Source of the DNA: Pseudoalteromonas umbrosa | GTDB lineage: Bacteria > Pseudomonadota > Gammaproteobacteria > Enterobacterales > Alteromonadaceae | Reading direction: 5' to 3' | DNA length: 64,000 nucleotides | NCBI RefSeq assembly: GCF_030125375.1 | Contig: NZ_JASJUU010000001.1 | Coordinates: forward strand, 434,001-498,000 | Shown here: piece by piece, positions 34,015-43,146 of the stretch | Numbering within the stretch: the first letter of the stretch is position 1 | Layout of the letters: every line of letters begins with the position of its first letter | Program-made: the position numbers and the translations under genes | Notes under the pieces: model-generated | What the model was told of the DNA's origin: nothing | The model's input: only the letters and a program-made list of their open reading frames with translations | Database searches by the model: none

Positions 34015-34160
34015 CATTTACAGCATATAGTGGAATAAGGGATTGAGTATTGATGCATATTGCAAATACGCAATCCTAACCTGCTTATATTATCATTCAT
34101 CTTATGTTTATAATAAGTGTGTATCCTTTAGCGAAAATAAAAAAATAAACAGGATTTACA

Positions 34161-34781
34161 ATGATAAAGAACACGATGTTTGCGCTTTTACTTACTCTAC
34201 CATTTATATCCAATGCGAATATTTCAATAAAAACGGCAAGTGGAACTAATAAAGAAATAAAAATAGAAAATACCTTAAATAAACTCATTGATGAATATGA
34301 TATTAAGCAGTGGCTTTATACAAGCAAAGTATTAGTCAATGAAAAGGCAAGGGTGCCTCACAGTCATCCAGTACTTACAATGAATACGGCAAGGCCTTAT
34401 TTAGAAAGTGATATAAGAGTGCTTTCTACGTTTCTTCATGAACAATTTCACTGGCATGTGGTTTTAAATGGAAAAGGCAGTATTGATGAGTTCCGCGGTG
34501 CGATAAAAAGAGAGTTTCCGGTTGTTGAATATAAAAGGCCGATGGGAAGCGGAGATGAAGGGGGCACACTGTCACACTTAATCGTCTGTTATTTAGAATA
34601 CCGAGCGATGGCCTCATTAATTGGTGAGCGTGAAGCAAGAGCATTGCTTGAAAGCAACCCTTATTATACTTGGATATACAAAACAATTTTGAATCAAGAT
34701 AACCACTCCAAATTAGATAAATTAGTGGAAGAACTAAACCTCACTATTTTTAACCAAGACAAAAATGTTAAACGAATTTAA
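34161..34781 (+). CDS. Secreted HExxH-motif protein (possible zinc metallopeptidase)
   Basis: A 206-residue protein with a signal peptide (MIKNTMFALLLTLPFISNAN) and a clear HEQFHW segment near residue 93, which satisfies the HExxH zinc-binding pattern. A conserved-looking SGDEGGTLSHLIVCYLEYRA follows about 45 residues later and could supply a third ligand through its His or Glu. The family is not one I can name. A periplasmic or secreted metallopeptidase is a reasonable but unproven reading. AGGATTTACA precedes the ATG. Confidence 0.6.
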   Translation: MIKNTMFALLLTLPFISNANISIKTASGTNKEIKIENTLNKLIDEYDIKQWLYTSKVLVNEKARVPHSHPVLTMNTARPYLESDIRVLSTFLHEQFHWHVVLNGKGSIDEFRGAIKREFPVVEYKRPMGSGDEGGTLSHLIVCYLEYRAMASLIGEREARALLESNPYYTWIYKTILNQDNHSKLDKLVEELNLTIFNQDKNVKRI

Positions 34782-34804
34782 CTGGACGAAATCTCTTTAA
34801 TAGT

Positions 34805-34835
34805 TATGCGATTTAGTACAAAACTAAATCGCATA
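34805..34835. terminator. 13-bp perfect hairpin between convergent genes
   Basis: TATGCGATTTAGT (34805-34817) pairs exactly with ACTAAATCGCATA (34823-34835) over a 5-base loop. It lies between the stop of the HExxH protein gene and the stop of the minus-strand gene, where it could end transcripts from both sides, although T-runs are short. Confidence 0.55.
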
Positions 34836-34838
34836 GCG

Positions 34839-35312
34839 TTAATTCAGAGATTGTTGATAATAAGACTTTGTTTGCTCTAGTGTATGTTTGAGGATATGAC
34901 TAAGAGATGCGGGGCTTTCGAAAGCTTGAATTGGTAGCTGAGAAAGCAGCGTTTTTAGCGGATCTGTTGTATCGGACAAGCGCTTTTCAACGTCTATAAA
35001 GTTGATTTGATCTTTGCTCGTAAAGCGCAGTTTACTTGGGTCTACACATCCTCTTTTACAGGTGCCATGTAGCTTTTTGCTGCAGTGACACAAGGCTTGT
35101 TTATTAACAAGGCCGCCACTTTCTTGTATCGCTTGCCCTGAAGGGAGTATTGCGTTCATAGCCCAGTTTGCAGTATGTGTGGCTATATCTCCAGCAATAG
35201 TCGCTTTATGCGTGCCTGGGTATGTAAATGTTGGTTTGACTACCAGTGCCTCTTTAAAGCATTCAGAAATCGTTTTTTGACAATGTATCCACTGATTAGG
35301 TTTAAAGGCCAC
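34839..35312 (-). CDS. Hypothetical cysteine-containing protein, start uncertain
   Basis: A 157-residue protein with a cluster of cysteine and histidine residues (ALCHCSKKLHGTCKRGCVDP), suggestive of a metal-binding knuckle, and a helical C-terminus. The only in-frame start is a GTG at 35312 immediately after a stop. An ATG frame just upstream (MTNAFNQGKLVAVIAQYETQ, from about 35377) runs into the same region in another frame, so the true N-terminus may have been lost to a frameshift. I do not recognise the family. Confidence 0.5.
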   Translation of the reverse strand: MAFKPNQWIHCQKTISECFKEALVVKPTFTYPGTHKATIAGDIATHTANWAMNAILPSGQAIQESGGLVNKQALCHCSKKLHGTCKRGCVDPSKLRFTSKDQINFIDVEKRLSDTTDPLKTLLSQLPIQAFESPASLSHILKHTLEQTKSYYQQSLN

Positions 35313-35686
35313 AGCTGCTGAGTTTCATATTGCGCTATGACTGCTACTAACTTCCCTTGATTAAAAGCGTTTGTCATTTGCTTAGAGCTTTTTTATGAAC
35401 AAAGTAACAATAAATCAAATACGACAAATATTTAGACAAAAGTGAAAGCAAAGGTGTGACATAACAAATGATTTAATTTAAACATTGGTCTCAATTTGTG
35501 ATTTGGAGATATGAACATGTTTATTGCAGGTGTTTTTTGCTGCCATTTAGAGTGTTTTTTTTCTTCTTCGTTGCAAATGTATTCTTTTTGTTTTGTTTTG
35601 ATGTTTATTTTGTAGTATCTTGCGGCTGTCGCAATAATGCGTACAAATCAAGGGTTTTACAGGAAATATAAATTTTTGAGCGAAAT
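35313..35686. other. AT-rich intergenic region
   Basis: It contains the possible out-of-frame N-terminus of the minus-strand gene (35313-35377) and, toward the right, the promoter region of the second giant lipoprotein gene. I see no RNA gene or repeat. Confidence 0.4.
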
Positions 35687-38600
35687 ATGTACATAAAACA
35701 AAATTATAAAATGCCTATTTTGGCTTTAACATTATCATCGCTGATTTTGACTGGATGTGGTGGTTCAAGTTCAAGTGAACAGGGAAAACTGAGTACCCCA
35801 GCTGAAGAAGTTGATCAAGTATCACCAGCTCCGGAACCAGCTTCGGAATCAGCACCAACACCGGAAGCAACACCGGAACCAGCTCCAGAGCCATTAACGC
35901 TCACAGTGGATGGGCCGTCAGAGGTGCTTGAGAAAACCGACTTTATCTTGGCATTGGCTGTTGAAGGCGAAGGAACAGTTGAATCAGTTAACTGGACACA
36001 TGATTCAAGCCTGAATTTGGTTATGAGTAAAGAGAGTGACCACAGTGTTAAATTGTCAGTGCCTGATATCAATCAAGATCATACAGTTAGTTTTACTGTC
36101 TCTGCAGTAAGTGACTCAGAGCAAAAAATTGAACATGTTCATTCAGTTACATTAAAAAGAATAACCAATAGCCTTGTTGTAGAAGGAGTCGTAACTGATA
36201 GTCCGATCCAGCATGCTCAAGTTAAATTGTTGGTAGGTGGTTCTAGTGTCGAAGTTGAAGCAAATGAGCTTGGTGAGTACACCGCAGCACTTGAGGTTGA
36301 TGAAAGTGAAATAGGTGAAATGCTTAAGTTGGTTGCTGTGGGATCTAGTTCACAACCAGAAGTTGAGTTCGTTTCTCAGCTTGGCACTTTTGCATCTCTT
36401 CAGGAGCAAGCAGGCGATGATGCTATTTTATCAAAGAACGAGAATTTTTCGGTTAATGTGACCAATGTGACAACGGCTGAGTATGCACTTTTACAGCGAG
36501 CAGATGTTGAAATTGTCGATGATGAAAGTTTGAATGAAGCGTTATTGTCGATAGATGGCGACACTTTGTTAGACCTTGCGACAGTTATCAAAGTCATCGT
36601 GGACTCTGAAGAATATAGTCTACCTGAAGGGGTCTCATCTACGTTGGAGCTAGTAAACAATGAGCAGCAAACTGAGATGTTTAAAGCTGCGCTTAAAGCA
36701 AATAACCCTTCGTATTTTGAGCAAGTTAAAGAGCAAATATTAGATGACGACAACCTAACATCTAAAGACTTAACAGCTCTTCAGGGAGACTTTTTATTAT
36801 ATCATCCTAAATATCATAACCATTATGCTTATCATTTATCTTTGGATGAGAGCGGTCAAGGCCAGTTTGTTGCTCAAAATTCGGTGGAAGTGACCAACGT
36901 CAGCTATGTAGATGAAAAGTATGTTGTTGAATTGGCTGAACCAGCAATATTTTACCGCTCTGAGCGATACAAGCGTGGTGATAATAACGAAATAATCATT
37001 GGTGATGATAATAACCCTGTAAATGTGCAAATCTCTTGGAAGTCGTCAAAGCTGTCTCTAAAAGTATTACATGTGAATCAAGGTGTTAATACTGTTGAGT
37101 TAAATACATATGCAGAAGAATATGTTGATGATGTATTAAACTCAGCTGCTGATTTAAACACAAAGAACACATTTAGGTTATTAGATAAGAAGTTTGCTCA
37201 GTCACTGACACGCGAAGAGTTTGTTGGTAAAACATGGTTAATCGACGCAGACAGAAAAAATTTCAGCGTACCAGATCAAGTGGTTAATCGTTACGTATTT
37301 AATGAAGATGGTACGGCAACGATAGAGGGGCAAGGTGGGAATGTTGTTTGGGAGTTAGATGGCAACTCACTGGTAATTGACCACAAAAATGAAGAAACTG
37401 AGTTCAGTACTCAGTATTGGCTTACAAAATCTATTGCTTCAGGGTTTTACATCGTTGCGAAAGAACGACAACTTGAAGAGGGCGTTGTGACCAATTCAGT
37501 ATCTCTACTGGGTACTATGTTCCCAAAAAAACCTGATTTAAATGTAACAGAAGACCAGCTGGTTGGTAAATGGACAGGCTTTATTGGTCGTACGCAGAGA
37601 TTGCACGATTTACGAGTTTTTCCTGACTTAAACGTCAAAGTTGGGGTTGCAGAGTTAACACCTTACGCTCACGGGAAGCTAGAAAATAACCGCTTTTATC
37701 GTAAGTGGTATAGAAACACCACAGACTATGGTACATGTTATGAGTTAAACCCAAACTGCCAACTATCTGCACTTATGGAGTATGAGTTCTTATCTTTAGA
37801 AGACAATAATTACGTTGTATATAGGAAAGTAGTAGAATCTCCGGGAACGGAATATCAAAATGTCTCTTATGCAGGTTTGTTTCACTATCATTATACTCCC
37901 GAAAATGAATACAGCGCATTTAACTCTATAATGCTTGGTGGGAATACGACATTTTTCGTAGAGTCTGAAATTGGCGGCATTCCAAAAATTGATATTCGTA
38001 CTGATGATAACGATGACTATATAATTGCGCTCAATGGAGTTGACTACCCAATGTCCATTGTTGATGGTTACTTGCAATATACAGTTGAAGGCATTGTTAA
38101 TCGTATTTCTTTGTTGAACGAATCTGATGATCATATAGAAGTATGTGTATTCGAAGCTGCACAAGGTTGCCAAGATCACAACAAACAGGTTTGGTTTTAC
38201 AAACCTGAAGCTTTACCTCGTAAAATTAGCTATTTCTTTGACAAAAGAGATGTTGACTCAGCTCACTATACTGTAGAGCAAAGGTGGGATGGCACTGTCG
38301 AATTCAAAGAATCTTCTGCTTTTGGGCTTAACATGAATGCTGAAGTTGTTGGTAGTAAAATCATTCTTACAGTGGGGCAAGATGCATATACTCCCGAGCA
38401 TGCGTTTGAAAGGATTGATAGAGTAGAAATTGAAGACGCTGGTGAAAAGTTCAAGCTAACTATTACTAGGAATAGTTACGATTTTGGTCAGATACAGAGC
38501 GCTTGGACTACTGATGAGCTAAAAGATAAAGTTGATGCCCGCAATGGTATCCAAATTTTGCCAGAGAATATGATTGGTCAATGGTCAGTACCAGACTATG

Positions 38601-39517
38601 TCTTGCACACCTATCACTTTGAAGATGGAACAGGGTACAAAGTTAATAATGTTGACTACCAGAGAAAAGATTTTACTTGGTCGATAGACGGAGGGAATGT
38701 ACTGAATCTCGTCTACAACTATGATCTTGTAGAGCGAATTACTGTTGTTGACGATATCGATGTAGGGTATCAATTTATTATGGAGTCTGGTAATACACAC
38801 CCATATTCGAGCTTCAGCTATGGCATATCTGATTGGATGATAAAACATCAGCCAATTCAATTTTCACAAGATGATTATGTGGGACGTTGGTTGAGATTAA
38901 GGCTTGCACCTGAAGGCCCTCAGCTTACTGCTGCCATGGAAGTATATGACGATATGACTGTTCATCATGGTACTGAGACTGCAGCATTGCAAGGTTATTA
39001 TGATAATGGGCAGCTCATTCTAGGGCATTATTATGACCACCAACTTGGACGCTATGTGAGACAGTGCGAAGACCGTTCTCAATGCACAATTTATGACGAG
39101 TATGTCTACACACCAATCGCGCAGAGTGGCTCTTTAATTTATTTTACAGGGGCAAATAGAGTTGAAAGCGGTGCACATGAGTTTTTTATAATGCGCAAAC
39201 AAGAGAGACCTTTTGAGGATGGCTTTACTCATATCCATACTAGTTTTAATTTAATTGATGAAAACAATAATTCATGGGTGGGGCATGGGGACGGCTTCAA
39301 GGGCTTTTTGACAATACCACTTAGAGGTGAATTTGAGTTTGAGATCTACAATGGAAAAATCTACCTAACACTAGATGATGGGCATGATTATGTTATCGAA
39401 ATTGTACCCCAGAGTAACACAGTCGAAGGTATCTCTTTTTGTATGTATCAAACGGAGTTTGCTTGTACACCAGAGAACGTGATTCGATTACGTTATCAAA
39501 GTTCCTACCTCAACTAG
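35687..39517 (+). CDS. Giant surface lipoprotein, paralogue of the one at 26-32 kb
   Basis: The 1276-residue product has a lipoprotein signal (MPILALTLSSLILTGC, Cys24), a Glu/Pro/Ala/Ser-rich linker with repeated PEPA-type units, and one PKD-like module (residues about 70-155). The shared central domain follows (EFVSQLGTF, then FSVNVTNVTTAEYALLQRAD, comparable with FGVNVTNLTTIEYGLIQGAG in the other protein). Then come at least four lipocalin-like units, each with a GxW start (EFVGKTW, DQLVGKW, NMIGQW, DDYVGRW) and F-x-x-DGT. It lacks the leucine-rich tail. The start at 35687 is 8 residues upstream of a second possible Met. Role unknown; likely outer-membrane anchored. Confidence 0.82.
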   Translation: MYIKQNYKMPILALTLSSLILTGCGGSSSSEQGKLSTPAEEVDQVSPAPEPASESAPTPEATPEPAPEPLTLTVDGPSEVLEKTDFILALAVEGEGTVESVNWTHDSSLNLVMSKESDHSVKLSVPDINQDHTVSFTVSAVSDSEQKIEHVHSVTLKRITNSLVVEGVVTDSPIQHAQVKLLVGGSSVEVEANELGEYTAALEVDESEIGEMLKLVAVGSSSQPEVEFVSQLGTFASLQEQAGDDAILSKNENFSVNVTNVTTAEYALLQRADVEIVDDESLNEALLSIDGDTLLDLATVIKVIVDSEEYSLPEGVSSTLELVNNEQQTEMFKAALKANNPSYFEQVKEQILDDDNLTSKDLTALQGDFLLYHPKYHNHYAYHLSLDESGQGQFVAQNSVEVTNVSYVDEKYVVELAEPAIFYRSERYKRGDNNEIIIGDDNNPVNVQISWKSSKLSLKVLHVNQGVNTVELNTYAEEYVDDVLNSAADLNTKNTFRLLDKKFAQSLTREEFVGKTWLIDADRKNFSVPDQVVNRYVFNEDGTATIEGQGGNVVWELDGNSLVIDHKNEETEFSTQYWLTKSIASGFYIVAKERQLEEGVVTNSVSLLGTMFPKKPDLNVTEDQLVGKWTGFIGRTQRLHDLRVFPDLNVKVGVAELTPYAHGKLENNRFYRKWYRNTTDYGTCYELNPNCQLSALMEYEFLSLEDNNYVVYRKVVESPGTEYQNVSYAGLFHYHYTPENEYSAFNSIMLGGNTTFFVESEIGGIPKIDIRTDDNDDYIIALNGVDYPMSIVDGYLQYTVEGIVNRISLLNESDDHIEVCVFEAAQGCQDHNKQVWFYKPEALPRKISYFFDKRDVDSAHYTVEQRWDGTVEFKESSAFGLNMNAEVVGSKIILTVGQDAYTPEHAFERIDRVEIEDAGEKFKLTITRNSYDFGQIQSAWTTDELKDKVDARNGIQILPENMIGQWSVPDYVLHTYHFEDGTGYKVNNVDYQRKDFTWSIDGGNVLNLVYNYDLVERITVVDDIDVGYQFIMESGNTHPYSSFSYGISDWMIKHQPIQFSQDDYVGRWLRLRLAPEGPQLTAAMEVYDDMTVHHGTETAALQGYYDNGQLILGHYYDHQLGRYVRQCEDRSQCTIYDEYVYTPIAQSGSLIYFTGANRVESGAHEFFIMRKQERPFEDGFTHIHTSFNLIDENNNSWVGHGDGFKGFLTIPLRGEFEFEIYNGKIYLTLDDGHDYVIEIVPQSNTVEGISFCMYQTEFACTPENVIRLRYQSSYLN

Positions 39518-39542
39518 AGTTACGGGCACTTTCTTGATATTA

Positions 39543-39574
39543 AAGCGCTATTTATTTTTAAATAGCGCTTTTTT
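39543..39574 (+). terminator. Intrinsic terminator of the second lipoprotein gene
   Basis: AAGCGCTATTTA (39543-39554) pairs with TAAATAGCGCTT (39559-39570), followed by TTTT, 26 bases after the stop codon. Confidence 0.9.
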
Positions 39575-39699
39575 AATTTGTTTTGTGCCATAAAAACACT
39601 TACCTACCTGAGCGCAATAGAATAAGCTGGAGTTTATATGCAATCTGTAGCTAGAAAGTGACTACCAAAAACAGTGAATAATTAAAGGAGTATTATAAC

Positions 39700-40200
39700 G
39701 TGGTTCAATATAGATTAGCTAACCCCTCAGAGCTTCAAACATTAAAATCATTTTTGTGGCAATATGGCCCCAATGAATGGAACTACCTTACTCAAGAAGG
39801 TGTTGATGAAGAGTTTACGCTAATTGAACAGCGTGATGCTGAGGTGCTTGTTGCGCTAAATGATGAGCAAATTGTTGGCTTTGCTGTTTTGATAAATGGC
39901 AATGTAAGTCCTGACTACCTAAGTCAATATTATTGCTTAGATAATATGGCGTTTATAGGTGATGTGGTGGTGTCGCCAAATCACAGTGGTAAAGGCATTG
40001 CTACCCAGCTTTTACGTAACTGTATTGATTTGGCAAAGGATAAAGGAGTTGGATCTGTATTAATTGAACGTCATGAAGAAAACTTAGCGTCAGCTGGTAT
40101 GATGGAAAAAGCTGGGTTTTCTGTGATTGATACTTTTTATGATCCAAAAAAGCGCGCAACAGGCTCGCAAAAGAGCGTGATATTGTCTGTTACGCTCTAA
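39700..40200 (+). CDS. GNAT family N-acetyltransferase
   Basis: A 166-residue single-domain acetyltransferase. The acetyl-CoA-binding segment is VVVSPNHSGKGIATQLLRNC (Q/R-x-x-G-x-G/A pattern as SGKGIA), followed by ENLASAGMMEKAGFSVIDTF. Start is GTG at 39700 with TAAAGGAGTATTATAAC upstream. The substrate is not predictable; it stands alone. Confidence 0.85.
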   Translation: MVQYRLANPSELQTLKSFLWQYGPNEWNYLTQEGVDEEFTLIEQRDAEVLVALNDEQIVGFAVLINGNVSPDYLSQYYCLDNMAFIGDVVVSPNHSGKGIATQLLRNCIDLAKDKGVGSVLIERHEENLASAGMMEKAGFSVIDTFYDPKKRATGSQKSVILSVTL

Positions 40201-40271
40201 AGCCTTTATTATAACAACAGCAGTACTGGAGTTTGATACGTGCTGCTGTATTGCTCCAAGCCATAGTAGTC

Positions 40272-40814
40272 TTAACGGTGCATGCCGCGAACTGGGTAGT
40301 TGTTTTCAGGGTTTCTGATCCAAGTAAGTCCGTTGACAAGCGCGGTAAGTTCGGGTCTTACAAATGGGTTGTTTGATATATCGATAACTTGAATATTCCC
40401 ATCGGCGTTAACCACAAAAAGACCAGGTTCAGCAAAGGGGTGATCGGTTTCTTGTTCTGAGCGAGGATCGGAAATATACAAACCAAGCTCCTTCATTTGG
40501 GCAAGCGTTAAACCGTAAGCAATATCAAATTGAACGCCTAATTGAAGCTGATGCTCAGCCAGTTGTGTTTGGCTATCGCCTGAGACCGCAATCACGTCTA
40601 CGTTAATAGCAGTAAGGTTTGCAATGTGACTTTCTAATTGATTTAGGTACTTTGTACATAAGGGACAATGCTTCCCTCGATAAACTAAAATAAGTTGCCA
40701 ATCAAAACCAAGCCTTGGCTGTCCTAGCGTAGCAGTTTGACCAGTTGGTAAGGTGACGGGCAGTTTTGGAAATTCGCTGCCTGCATGGAGTTTGTTTGTA
40801 TATTGCTGAGACAT
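40272..40814 (-). CDS. Peroxiredoxin-like AhpC/TSA family protein
   Basis: A 180-residue thioredoxin-fold protein. The active-site loop is YRGKHCPLCTKYLNQ (CPLC, residues 51-54), followed by VIAVSGDS and EPGLFVVNADGNIQVID, as in AhpC/TSA proteins of the peroxiredoxin-like group. It probably reduces peroxides or disulfides in the cytoplasm. It lies 11 bases downstream of the MdaB-like gene and is likely in the same operon. Confidence 0.8.
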   Translation of the reverse strand: MSQQYTNKLHAGSEFPKLPVTLPTGQTATLGQPRLGFDWQLILVYRGKHCPLCTKYLNQLESHIANLTAINVDVIAVSGDSQTQLAEHQLQLGVQFDIAYGLTLAQMKELGLYISDPRSEQETDHPFAEPGLFVVNADGNIQVIDISNNPFVRPELTALVNGLTWIRNPENNYPVRGMHR

Positions 40815-40825
40815 GGCTTTATCTT

Positions 40826-41407
40826 TTAAAAGTGCTTATTGATATGTGTTGTAAAAAGGGCTAAATCATTTTCAATATCTTCATTTTTCATCACATCAAA
40901 GCAAGCGAATGTGGGCAAAGCAGTTAAGTTGAAGAATTTAAAGTTCATATGCATTGGAAAGAGTAGATCATCCACTGACTTTCCATCAAAAAACTCAGCA
41001 GTATTATTAAATGCCTGCTTTGGGGCGTTTAATGTAATCGACATCATATATTTTTTACCTTTAAGTACACCGCCACTGCCATAGCCCTCAGTAGGTGTTG
41101 ATGCACTGCGCCCATCTCCTTGGCATAGTGTGCCCGCCATACCTGCTGTATAGACTTCATCCATATACTTTTTAAATGACCATGTAACGCCCATCCAGTT
41201 AATTGGGGATTGAAAGATTATGGCGTCAGCCCATTGATGCAGAGCGAGTTGCTGTTCGACATCTATGTTTTCTTGCATGGTCACAATATGTGTTTTATAT
41301 CCTTTGTTTTGGAGTAACGTAACCGCTGTATCGACGAGCGTTGCATTAAGCTTCCCTTCAGAAAATGGATAATACTGATGCCCATTGATGACTAAAATAT
41401 TGCTCAT
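40826..41407 (-). CDS. mdaB: MdaB-like NAD(P)H quinone oxidoreductase
   Basis: A 193-residue flavodoxin-fold protein matching the MdaB/Kef-linked family: ILVINGHQYYPFSEGKLNAT at the FMN phosphate loop, IIFQSPINWMGVTWSFKKYM, YGSGGVLKGKKYM. It reduces quinones by two electrons and so avoids semiquinone radicals. TTAGGAAGAGGTC precedes its ATG. A HxlR regulator gene is transcribed divergently from the other side of a 106-base gap, a common arrangement for quinone-responsive control. Confidence 0.85.
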   Translation of the reverse strand: MSNILVINGHQYYPFSEGKLNATLVDTAVTLLQNKGYKTHIVTMQENIDVEQQLALHQWADAIIFQSPINWMGVTWSFKKYMDEVYTAGMAGTLCQGDGRSASTPTEGYGSGGVLKGKKYMMSITLNAPKQAFNNTAEFFDGKSVDDLLFPMHMNFKFFNLTALPTFACFDVMKNEDIENDLALFTTHINKHF

Positions 41408-41513
41408 GACCTCTTCCTAACTTGTTTGTATATTAATCAGGTTGTTTTAGGTGTAGTTTAGGAACCTGAAATTGAATGACAACTAGTATGCTTTTAGTAA
41501 CCTAGTTTTTGCG

Positions 41514-41888
41514 GTGGTATTAAACTTGAAAAGTTCAATAAAAACAGATAGTAAAGGGCGTAAAAAAGTTTTAAATATGTGTGATGAGCCCTGTGCAATT
41601 GAAAAAGGAATGCGATTGATCGGCGGAAAGTGGAAGGGATCAATTATTTATCATCTAAAAGATGAGCCTGTACGTTTTAATGACTTAACGCGGATGCTAG
41701 GTGGAGCGACTAAAAAGATGGTTGACCAAAGGCTCAAAGAATTGGAACAAGAGGGAATGGTTATTCGCAAGGTGATTAGTGATAGGCCAGTTGCCGTCAC
41801 TTATGAGTTGACTGAATTCGGACGCTCAGCACTTGATATTCTTGAATCGCTCAGAGTGTGGTCAGAGTCCAATAATATTAAAATTTGA
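41514..41888 (+). CDS. HxlR family redox-type transcriptional regulator
   Basis: A 124-residue winged-helix protein if started at GTG 41514; an ATG at 41577 (MCDEPCAIEKGMRLIGGKWK) would give a shorter 103-residue form closer to the family core. Neither start has a strong ribosome-binding site. The family signature C-x-I-E-x-x-x-x-x-I-G-G-K-W is present, with the cysteine that in YodB-type members reacts with quinones or aldehydes. It is divergent from the mdaB-peroxiredoxin pair, which it probably represses. Confidence 0.82.
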   Translation: MVLNLKSSIKTDSKGRKKVLNMCDEPCAIEKGMRLIGGKWKGSIIYHLKDEPVRFNDLTRMLGGATKKMVDQRLKELEQEGMVIRKVISDRPVAVTYELTEFGRSALDILESLRVWSESNNIKI

Positions 41889-41960
41889 ATGTGGAGTTCA
41901 CATTCATTTGGCAACAAAGACCTGAAGCCAAATGAATATAATTATGTTGGTAACTATATT

Positions 41961-42629
41961 TTAGCTAAATCCCAACTCTTTACTGAGTGCCATTGCCGCT
42001 GAGCGATTGGGGGCATTGAGCTTTTCTAAGATTTTAGCGACATGATTTTTTACCGTGTACTGACTGATGCCAAGGATCATGCCGATTTCTCCATTTGTTT
42101 TTCCAGATGAGATCCAGTCGAGCACCTCTTTTTCTCTGTTAGTAAGTGATTGTATGGGGGAGCGTATTGATTTATCAGATTGATAGCGAGAAATTTGTGC
42201 CTTATGTAAGTATGGTAAAATTAACTCTATCAAATATGAGGCTGGCGCTGTGCGATTAGAACGCATATTGTTAAATGCAACCAGTGTTAGAAAATTTGAA
42301 TTTGGATTATCTAAATCATAAATGGAGATATCTGATAATGGGTTTCTATCCTTGCATAAACTCTTTAGTAAGTTGATATTCCGAAATTTTTTAACTCGTG
42401 CTATCGTCAAGAGGTCATCTTTAAATTCTTCAGGGAAAGAGTGCGAAAACTCCGCTTTAACTTCTAAGCTGGTTTTGTCCACCAAGGATATATACAGCTC
42501 GTTAGGTTCTGCAAATGACATCGCTTCTTGAAAAACCATTTCATCCAATGAACGTTCAATGATTGACGTTTTTAGCAACTCAATTGCTTTTAGTACGCTC
42601 GAAAGCTCTTTTGTGCAGCCCAAAAACAT
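41961..42629 (-). CDS. LuxR-type transcriptional regulator
   Basis: The start chosen is ATG at 42629, seven bases after AAGGAG, giving 222 residues; an ATG two codons upstream is too close to that site. The C-terminal LuxR helix-turn-helix is clear (LTNREKEVLDWISSGKTNGE, YTVKNHVAKILEKLNAPNRS). The N-terminal 150 residues are a sensor-like alpha/beta domain without the conserved acyl-homoserine-lactone pocket residues that I would look for, so the ligand is unknown. It is 517 bases from, and divergent to, the TauE/SafE permease gene. Confidence 0.8.
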   Translation of the reverse strand: MFLGCTKELSSVLKAIELLKTSIIERSLDEMVFQEAMSFAEPNELYISLVDKTSLEVKAEFSHSFPEEFKDDLLTIARVKKFRNINLLKSLCKDRNPLSDISIYDLDNPNSNFLTLVAFNNMRSNRTAPASYLIELILPYLHKAQISRYQSDKSIRSPIQSLTNREKEVLDWISSGKTNGEIGMILGISQYTVKNHVAKILEKLNAPNRSAAMALSKELGFS

Positions 42630-43146
42630 ATGCATTCTCCTTTACAAATACGATTTCGATAGGCGTATCAACTTGGTCTGTTACCCAGCAAGTTTGATTT
42701 TCATGTGACGGTGCCTATTTAATTAATCGAGCGATTAATTAAACATGAACGGCTAATTGATATCAACGAAAAGTGAATGAAATGTGTGGTAAATAAGTGT
42801 AAAAAATTAAAAAAATATGTTTTACGAACGAGTTTACCCTTATAAATTTTTTTATATGACTTCTCTGCGGTTGCTTTTTGACCAGAGTTAAGGTTTTTAA
42901 CTATATGTTTAGTTTGATTTTTTTTACGTTTCGTGGGGGGTTTATGTCTTTTCTTATTTGTCAAGTTGATCCAAATCAACTGACGCTGCGTAAAATAAAA
43001 GTTTTTTATTTGTTACTTTTATGAGTTACAAGATTAAGTGAAATTCACAACGAATACGTAGTCGAACATGGTCCAATCAGACTATTCGCAGCACTTATTC
43101 CTCTTTGATAAACTGCAAGTTAAGATTGCAGGGACAAGAAATAGTT
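42630..43146. other. Long AT-rich divergent intergenic region
   Basis: Apart from the inverted repeat at 42719-42742 I see no gene or structured RNA. An 86-codon minus-strand frame here is low-complexity, lysine-rich and lacks a ribosome-binding site. The region should hold the promoters of the LuxR-type gene and of the permease gene. Confidence 0.45.
42719..42742. promoter_or_regulatory. AT-rich palindrome upstream of the LuxR-type gene
   Basis: TTAATTAATCG (42719-42729) is exactly complementary to CGATTAATTAA (42732-42742), with AG between. It lies about 90 bases upstream of the LuxR-type start codon. It shares the outer TTAA...GATTAA arrangement with the palindrome in front of the tetR gene at 44089-44110, so both may be bound by that TetR protein. 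Confidence 0.45.

Noticed and set aside
42719..42979. 86-codon minus-strand frame in the LuxR-permease gap
   Set aside because: Lysine-rich low-complexity product, no ribosome-binding site, overlaps a regulatory palindrome; most likely a chance frame in AT-rich DNA.
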